NCBI GenBank assembly: GCA_947462175.1
Contig: CANHOE010000066.1
Location: 1-10,197, forward strand
Direction: 5' to 3'
Origin: Burkholderiales bacterium
GTDB lineage: Bacteria > Pseudomonadota > Gammaproteobacteria > Burkholderiales > Burkholderiaceae_C
Length of the DNA stretch: 10,197 nt
Part shown: piece by piece, positions 6,843-10,197 of the stretch
Layout: the number at the start of each line of letters is the position of its first letter
How positions within the stretch are numbered: the stretch's first letter is position 1
The notes under the pieces: generated by a model
The model's database searches: none
Told to the model about the DNA's origin: nothing
Seen by the model: only the letters and a program-made list of their open reading frames with translations
Position numbers and translations under genes: made by a program

Positions 6843-6950
6843 GCATCCCCGTTGCCAGTCGTTGCGACTTGATCAGAGCCTCATGCTTTTTGTCACCCCA
6901 ACGGCAGCGTGCGACGAGGCACACGCCGAAGTTGCCACTTGGACCACTTG

Positions 6951-7421
6951 ATGAACCGTCTCGCTGCCATCCTGCCTGCCAGCAATGTGCTGGTCGATGT
7001 AGACGCCACTAGCAAGAAGCGCGTGTTCGAACACGTCGGCTTGCTGTTCGAAAATCAGCACGCCGTAGCGCGTGCGACCGTCACGGACAACCTGTTCGCC
7101 AGGGAACGCCTGGGTTCGACCGGCTTGGGTCACGGCGTCGCCATCCCGCACGGCCGCATCAAGGGGTTGAAGAATCCGCTGGCGGCCGTGATCCGGGTGC
7201 AGCAGGCCATTCCGTTCGATGCCCCGGACGACGAACCGGTCACGCTGATGATTTTCCTGCTGGTGCCTGAAGCTGCGACCCAACGTCATCTCGAAATCCT
7301 GTCGGAGATCGCCGAGATGCTGAGCGACCGCGAATTGCGCGAGCGCCTGAAGAGCGAAAGCCAGGCGGCCAAAGTGCATGAACTGATCGCGAATTGGGAA
7401 CCTCTGAAATCCGTGGCCTGA
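6951..7421 (+). CDS. ptsN: Nitrogen-regulatory PTS enzyme IIA (EIIA-Ntr)
   Basis: A 156-residue cytoplasmic phosphocarrier of the nitrogen-related phosphotransferase system. It receives phosphate from NPr/HPr and regulates partner proteins (potassium uptake, stress and storage metabolism in other bacteria) rather than moving sugar. The fold of the PTS EIIA type 2 family is clear. The active-site His67 lies in G-H-G-V-A-I-P-H-G-R, preceded by R-E-x-x-G-S-T-G-L. Later come P-V-T-L-M-I-F-L-L-V-P, then H-L-E-I-L-S-E-I-A and a terminal helix. I chose ATG 6951, giving M-N-R-L-A-A-I-L-P as in the family; a GTG at 6909 would add 14 unrelated residues. The ribosome site is weak. It is followed by hprK after 73 bases, and the pair is a usual betaproteobacterial unit. 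Confidence 0.95.
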   Translation: MNRLAAILPASNVLVDVDATSKKRVFEHVGLLFENQHAVARATVTDNLFARERLGSTGLGHGVAIPHGRIKGLKNPLAAVIRVQQAIPFDAPDDEPVTLMIFLLVPEAATQRHLEILSEIAEMLSDRELRERLKSESQAAKVHELIANWEPLKSVA

Positions 7422-7494
7422 CGCGCCGATCCACCCGCTTTCAGGTCGGTTTCGCTGCGGTCGGTGACGGGCTCGGGTTCCATTCCCCTGAGAT

Positions 7495-8448
7495 ATGAAA
7501 CCCATTGTCATCAGCGCTGAAGCGCTGTTCGAACACCACCGTGTCGCGCTGCGCTGGGAGTGGATCGCGGGCCACGCGCACCCGGAGCGCCGTTTTGACG
7601 AGGCAGCCGTGCGCAATGCGCAATCGGCAGCAGACTTGGTCGGTTACCTCAATTACATCCACCCGTACCGGGTTCAGCTGGTCGGCCGCCGCGAGGTGGC
7701 TTACCTGCTCGATTCGTCCCCCGAAGATCAGGAGCGGCGCATTCAGCGCATCGTGACGCTGGAGCCGCCGGTGGTTATCGTCGCCGACGGGCAGACGCCA
7801 CCGGACCGGCTGGTCGCCATGTGCGAGCGTGCGGCGATCCCGCTGTTCGTCACGGCCGAGTCTGCTGGCCAGGTCATCGACATGGTGCGCGGCTACCTGA
7901 GCCAGCTGTTCGCAGAGCGCACAACGCGTCACGGCGTGTTCATGGACATCCTGGGCTTGGGCGTTCTGCTGACCGGCGAATCGGGGCTCGGCAAGAGCGA
8001 ACTGGGTCTGGAACTGATCTCACGCGGTCATGGCCTGGTGGCCGACGATGCGGTCGACATCTACCGCATGTCGCAGAGCGCGCTCGAAGGGCGCTGCCCG
8101 GAACTGCTGATGAACCTGCTCGAGGTTCGCGGCATCGGGCTGCTGGACATCAAGGCGATCTTTGGCGAGACCGCGGTGCGCCGGAAGATGCGCGTCAAAC
8201 TGATCGTGCATCTGGTGCGCAAGGAAACTATGGAACGCGAGTTCGAGCGGCTGCCCTATGAACCGCTGTACGAGAACATCCTGGACGTGCCCGTGCGCAA
8301 GGCCGTGATCGCAGTTGATGCGGGCCGCAACCTCGCGGTGCTGGTTGAAGCGGCGGTGCGCAACACCATCTTGCAGCTGCGCGGGATCGACACTTACAAG
8401 GAATTCATCGAGCGCCACCAGCGCGCGCTCGAGCGCGGCCTCGAATGA
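7495..8448 (+). CDS. hprK: HPr kinase/phosphorylase
   Basis: A 317-residue bifunctional enzyme that phosphorylates a serine of the phosphocarrier HPr with ATP or pyrophosphate and also removes that phosphate. It works as a hexamer in the cytosol. The N-terminal domain (1-130) is followed by the catalytic domain with His146 (R-H-G-V-F-M-D), the Walker A loop G-E-S-G-L-G-K-S (161-168) and V-A-D-D (182-185). The HPrK signature L-E-V-R-G-I-G-L-L-D-I-K with A-I-F-G lies at about 209-224, and the C-terminal P-V-R-x-G-R-N-like helix region follows. The start is fixed: an in-frame TGA lies six bases before the ATG at 7495. It follows ptsN and converges with fur at 37 bases. It would link PTS phosphorylation state to HPr, whose gene is not in the window. 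Confidence 0.96.
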   Translation: MKPIVISAEALFEHHRVALRWEWIAGHAHPERRFDEAAVRNAQSAADLVGYLNYIHPYRVQLVGRREVAYLLDSSPEDQERRIQRIVTLEPPVVIVADGQTPPDRLVAMCERAAIPLFVTAESAGQVIDMVRGYLSQLFAERTTRHGVFMDILGLGVLLTGESGLGKSELGLELISRGHGLVADDAVDIYRMSQSALEGRCPELLMNLLEVRGIGLLDIKAIFGETAVRRKMRVKLIVHLVRKETMEREFERLPYEPLYENILDVPVRKAVIAVDAGRNLAVLVEAAVRNTILQLRGIDTYKEFIERHQRALERGLE

Positions 8449-8485
8449 AACGCGACGAGGGACGCCGAGGTCGCTGAGCGCAAAC

Positions 8486-8914
8486 TCAGTGTGACTTGTG
8501 GGGGCAGTTCTTCTTGGCGCATACGGCATACAGCGACAGGGCGTGTTCCTGCAGATCGAAGCCACGCGACTGAGCAACCGCACGTTGCCGTTTTTCGATT
8601 TCGGCGTCAAAGAACTCCTCGACACGGCCACAGTCAAGACAAACCAGGTGGTCGTGGTGCTTGCCTTCGTTGAGCTCAAACACCGACTTGCCCGACTCGA
8701 AATGATTGCGAGACAGGATGCCCGCCTGCTCGAACTGCATCAACACCCGATAAACAGTGGCCAACCCGACGTCCGAGCCATCGGTAAGCAGGACCTTGTA
8801 AACATCCTCGGCCGTCAGATGCCGCTGGACGGCTTGCTGGAAAACCTCCAGGATCTTGATGCGTGGCAAGGTGGCTTTCAGGCCGCTGCTCTTGAGTTCG
8901 TCAGCGTTCGACAT
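8486..8914 (-). CDS. fur: Ferric uptake regulator
   Basis: A 142-residue dimeric metal-dependent repressor that, with Fe2+ bound, shuts off iron-acquisition genes. The N-terminal winged helix has G-L-K-A-T-L-P-R (11-18) and the recognition helix V-G-L-A-T-V-Y-R-V-L (49-58). Metal ligands are visible: His32 and Glu80 with H-H-D-H (86-89), the C-x-x-C zinc pair Cys92/Cys95, His124 and a second pair Cys132/Cys137. The length and these sites fit Fur rather than Zur or PerR, and the chromosomal position next to bamE fits betaproteobacterial fur. The start ATG has a G-G-G-A-G six bases upstream. It diverges from bamE with 97 bases between, which contain palindromes that might give autoregulation. 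It converges with hprK. Confidence 0.96.
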   Translation of the reverse strand: MSNADELKSSGLKATLPRIKILEVFQQAVQRHLTAEDVYKVLLTDGSDVGLATVYRVLMQFEQAGILSRNHFESGKSVFELNEGKHHDHLVCLDCGRVEEFFDAEIEKRQRAVAQSRGFDLQEHALSLYAVCAKKNCPHKSH

Positions 8915-8954
8915 GGTGGCTCCCGTAGGGCGATCGGGTCACAGCCCCTACCGC

Positions 8955-8960
8955 TAGAAT
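8955..8960 (+). promoter_or_regulatory. Candidate -10 element of the bamE promoter
   Basis: TAGAAT matches TATAAT at five of six and would place the transcript start about 45 bases before the bamE ATG. I see no good -35 at 16-18 bases upstream (best is GATCGG), so an activator or a different sigma context may matter, or the true promoter is elsewhere. Confidence 0.45.
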
Positions 8961-8979
8961 GATTCGATCATATCGAGTC
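8959..8979. promoter_or_regulatory. Overlapping palindromes between fur and bamE, possible operator
   Basis: Two palindromes overlap. ATGAT-TCG-ATCAT occupies 8959-8971. A 19-base near-palindrome, GATTCGATCATATCGAGTC, occupies 8961-8979, with a perfect TCGAT-CAT-ATCGA core at 8964-8976. On the minus strand TATGAT at 8972-8967 is a good -10 for fur, while the bamE -10 candidate ends at 8960. A protein bound here would therefore touch both divergent promoters. The match to the classic Fur box is poor, so the binder is unknown. Confidence 0.45.
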
Positions 8980-9011
8980 GGGTTTGCGCTGAGTGAATCC
9001 TTGAACCTGCC

Positions 9012-9560
9012 ATGCGACTGATTTCAACGGTTCGCTCCAGCCTGCTGATGCTTGCTGCCGTCGGCGTGACTGCCGGGCTGACCGGTTGCGAAAACCTGAT
9101 GTCAAAGGAGAGCCTGACGAGCATCGTCAAGCCGTACAGCGTCGAGGTCGTTCAGGGCAATGTGCTGACCAAGGAGCTGATGGAGCGGGTGCAAATTGGC
9201 ATGCCGAGAGCGCAGGTGCGCGATCTGCTCGGTTCGCCGCTCCTGACCGATGTTTTTCACGGCGACCGTTGGGACTATGTGTTCACCATTCGTCGCCGGG
9301 GCACCGAGCCCCAGCGACGTAGTGTGGTGCTGATGTTTAACGGTGACCGGCTGGTTAGCATGGACACTGGTGGCGAGCTGCCCTCCGAAGAGGCCTTCGT
9401 GGCGTCGATCGACTCGGGCTCAACCGGTGGTAAGGCTCGGCCGCTGGCTTTGAGCGCCGACGAGTTGCAGTCACTGAAACCGCCTCCCAAGCAGGCCGTT
9501 GTTGAGCCACCAACGGTGCCCCCGGGGCGTGTCTACCCGCCACTGGAGCCGCCTCGCTGA
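9012..9560 (+). CDS. bamE: Outer membrane protein assembly factor BamE (SmpA/OmlA lipoprotein)
   Basis: A 182-residue outer-membrane lipoprotein, a small member of the BAM complex that inserts beta-barrel proteins. The signal peptide has two Arg, a hydrophobic core and the lipobox L-T-G-C with Cys26; residue +2 is Glu, fitting outer-membrane sorting. The SmpA/OmlA core is clear: Y-S-V-E-V-V-Q-G-N-V-L-T (42-53), then I-G-M-P-R-A-Q-V-R-D-L-L-G-S-P (62-76), R-W-D-Y-V-F (86-91) and V-V-L-M-F-N-G-D-R-L (105-114). After about residue 134 comes a tail rich in proline that makes it longer than the E. coli protein (113 residues); such tails are common in the betaproteobacterial group (from memory). 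The ribosome site is weak. Its stop overlaps an ATG that may start dapB, so the two are probably cotranscribed. Confidence 0.95.
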   Translation: MRLISTVRSSLLMLAAVGVTAGLTGCENLMSKESLTSIVKPYSVEVVQGNVLTKELMERVQIGMPRAQVRDLLGSPLLTDVFHGDRWDYVFTIRRRGTEPQRRSVVLMFNGDRLVSMDTGGELPSEEAFVASIDSGSTGGKARPLALSADELQSLKPPPKQAVVEPPTVPPGRVYPPLEPPR

Positions 9561-9601
9561 TGCCTGTGCCTGTGGACGCATCCGTGGCCAGCGGAGGTCC
9601 G

Positions 9602-10197
9602 TTGAGGATCGCCGTGGCCGGCGCATCAGGGCGGATGGGCCGCATGCTGATCGAAGCGATCATCGCGGCCCGCGACGACATGGTGCTCAGCGGCGCGCTC
9701 GACTTGGCGGACAGCCCGGCACTGGGTCAGGATGCTGCGGCGTTCGCCGGGCACACCAGCGGCGTCACCATCACGGCCGACCTGCACAAGGGCCTGGCCA
9801 GCACGCAGGTGCTGATCGACTTCACGCGACCCGCCGGCACCCTGGCGCATCTGGTCGTGTGCCGAGAACTCGGCGTGAAGGTAGTGATCGGCACCACCGG
9901 CTTCACCGAGGCTCAGAAGGCCGAAATCACCGACCACGCCCGGCACATCGCCATCATGATGGCGCCCAACATGAGCGTGGGCGTGAATGTGGTCCTGAAG
10001 CTTCTCGACACCGCGGCGCGCATGCTCAGCGAAGGCTATGACATCGAGATCATCGAAGCGCATCACCGGCACAAGGTCGATGCGCCCAGCGGCACCGCGC
10101 TGAAGATGGGCGAGGTGGTCGCCGCGGCCTTGGGTCGCGACCTGAAAGCCTGTGCGGTGTATGGACGCGAAGGCGTGACCGGCGAGCGCGATCCATC
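9602..10197 (+). CDS. dapB: 4-hydroxy-tetrahydrodipicolinate reductase, 3' end outside window
   Basis: This enzyme reduces hydroxy-tetrahydrodipicolinate with NAD(P)H in the diaminopimelate/lysine pathway, which supplies peptidoglycan; it acts as a cytosolic tetramer. The visible part has the cofactor loop G-A-S-G-R-M-G, D-F-T-R-P (the family's D-F-T motif), then G-T-T-G-F and A-P-N-M-S-V-G-V-N. The catalytic block E-A-H-H-R-H-K-V-D-A-P-S-G-T-A holds the conserved His and Lys. It ends at G-V-T-G-E-R-D-P, about two thirds through the protein. Two starts compete. TTG at 9602 has a G-G-A-G-G four bases upstream and gives R-I-A-V-A-G-A-S-G at once, like relatives. ATG at 9560 overlaps the bamE stop (TGATG) and adds 14 residues of low complexity. 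I prefer TTG, with moderate certainty; the gene identity is firm. Confidence 0.94.
   Translation, partial: MRIAVAGASGRMGRMLIEAIIAARDDMVLSGALDLADSPALGQDAAAFAGHTSGVTITADLHKGLASTQVLIDFTRPAGTLAHLVVCRELGVKVVIGTTGFTEAQKAEITDHARHIAIMMAPNMSVGVNVVLKLLDTAARMLSEGYDIEIIEAHHRHKVDAPSGTALKMGEVVAAALGRDLKACAVYGREGVTGERDP

Noticed and set aside
6715..6951. Possible 78-codon gene between hpf and ptsN
   Set aside because: It starts inside the hpf end, spans the terminator hairpin and has no ribosome site or recognisable sequence.
8452..8474. GCGAC and GTCGC inverted repeat between hprK and fur as a shared terminator
   Set aside because: It is a five-base stem with a 13-base loop and no T tract.

Overview
The window is chromosomal DNA of high G+C from what looks like a betaproteobacterium of the order Burkholderiales. 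The main reason is the block hpf - ptsN - hprK > < fur < > bamE - dapB, an arrangement I associate with that order (from memory, not searched). A Gram-negative-type HprK beside PtsN and lipoproteins suited to an outer membrane agree. I see no mobile element, tRNA, rRNA or CRISPR array, and no gene-free stretch longer than about 200 bases.

Left part (1-3817, + strand): five tightly packed genes that read as one operon entering from the left. They are a GPH-type MFS transporter (5' end outside the window), a DUF3833 lipoprotein, a short-chain dehydrogenase, an NTF2/SnoaL-like protein and a renalase-like FAD oxidoreductase. Start and stop codons overlap or lie within about 25 bases. Genes of these families recur together in proteobacteria, often with a cyclopropane-fatty-acid-synthase-like methyltransferase, DUF1365/DUF2878 proteins, photolyase or an ECF sigma/ChrR pair. 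A role in lipid modification or photo-oxidative stress is therefore a reasonable inference. This is the least understood part of the window.

Middle part (3844-6174, - strand): a three-gene operon running corA - small membrane protein - YcaD-like MFS transporter. The 56-residue middle gene is easily missed. It fits between corA (4 bases downstream) and the MFS gene (its TGA overlaps the MFS GTG start), and it fixes the MFS start. The operon converges with the left operon across 26 bases.

Right part (6377-10197): hpf (ribosome hibernation) ends at a strong intrinsic terminator. ptsN and hprK (nitrogen-related PTS and HPr kinase) follow from a likely separate promoter. fur converges on hprK and diverges from bamE across 97 bases that hold overlapping palindromes at the probable -10 elements of both promoters. 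bamE (outer-membrane assembly lipoprotein) runs into dapB (lysine/diaminopimelate synthesis), which is cut by the window's right edge.

No clearly novel defence or mobile system is visible. The best leads are the overlooked small membrane protein, the uncharacterised DUF3833/SDR/NTF2/renalase-like operon, and the fur-bamE palindromes.
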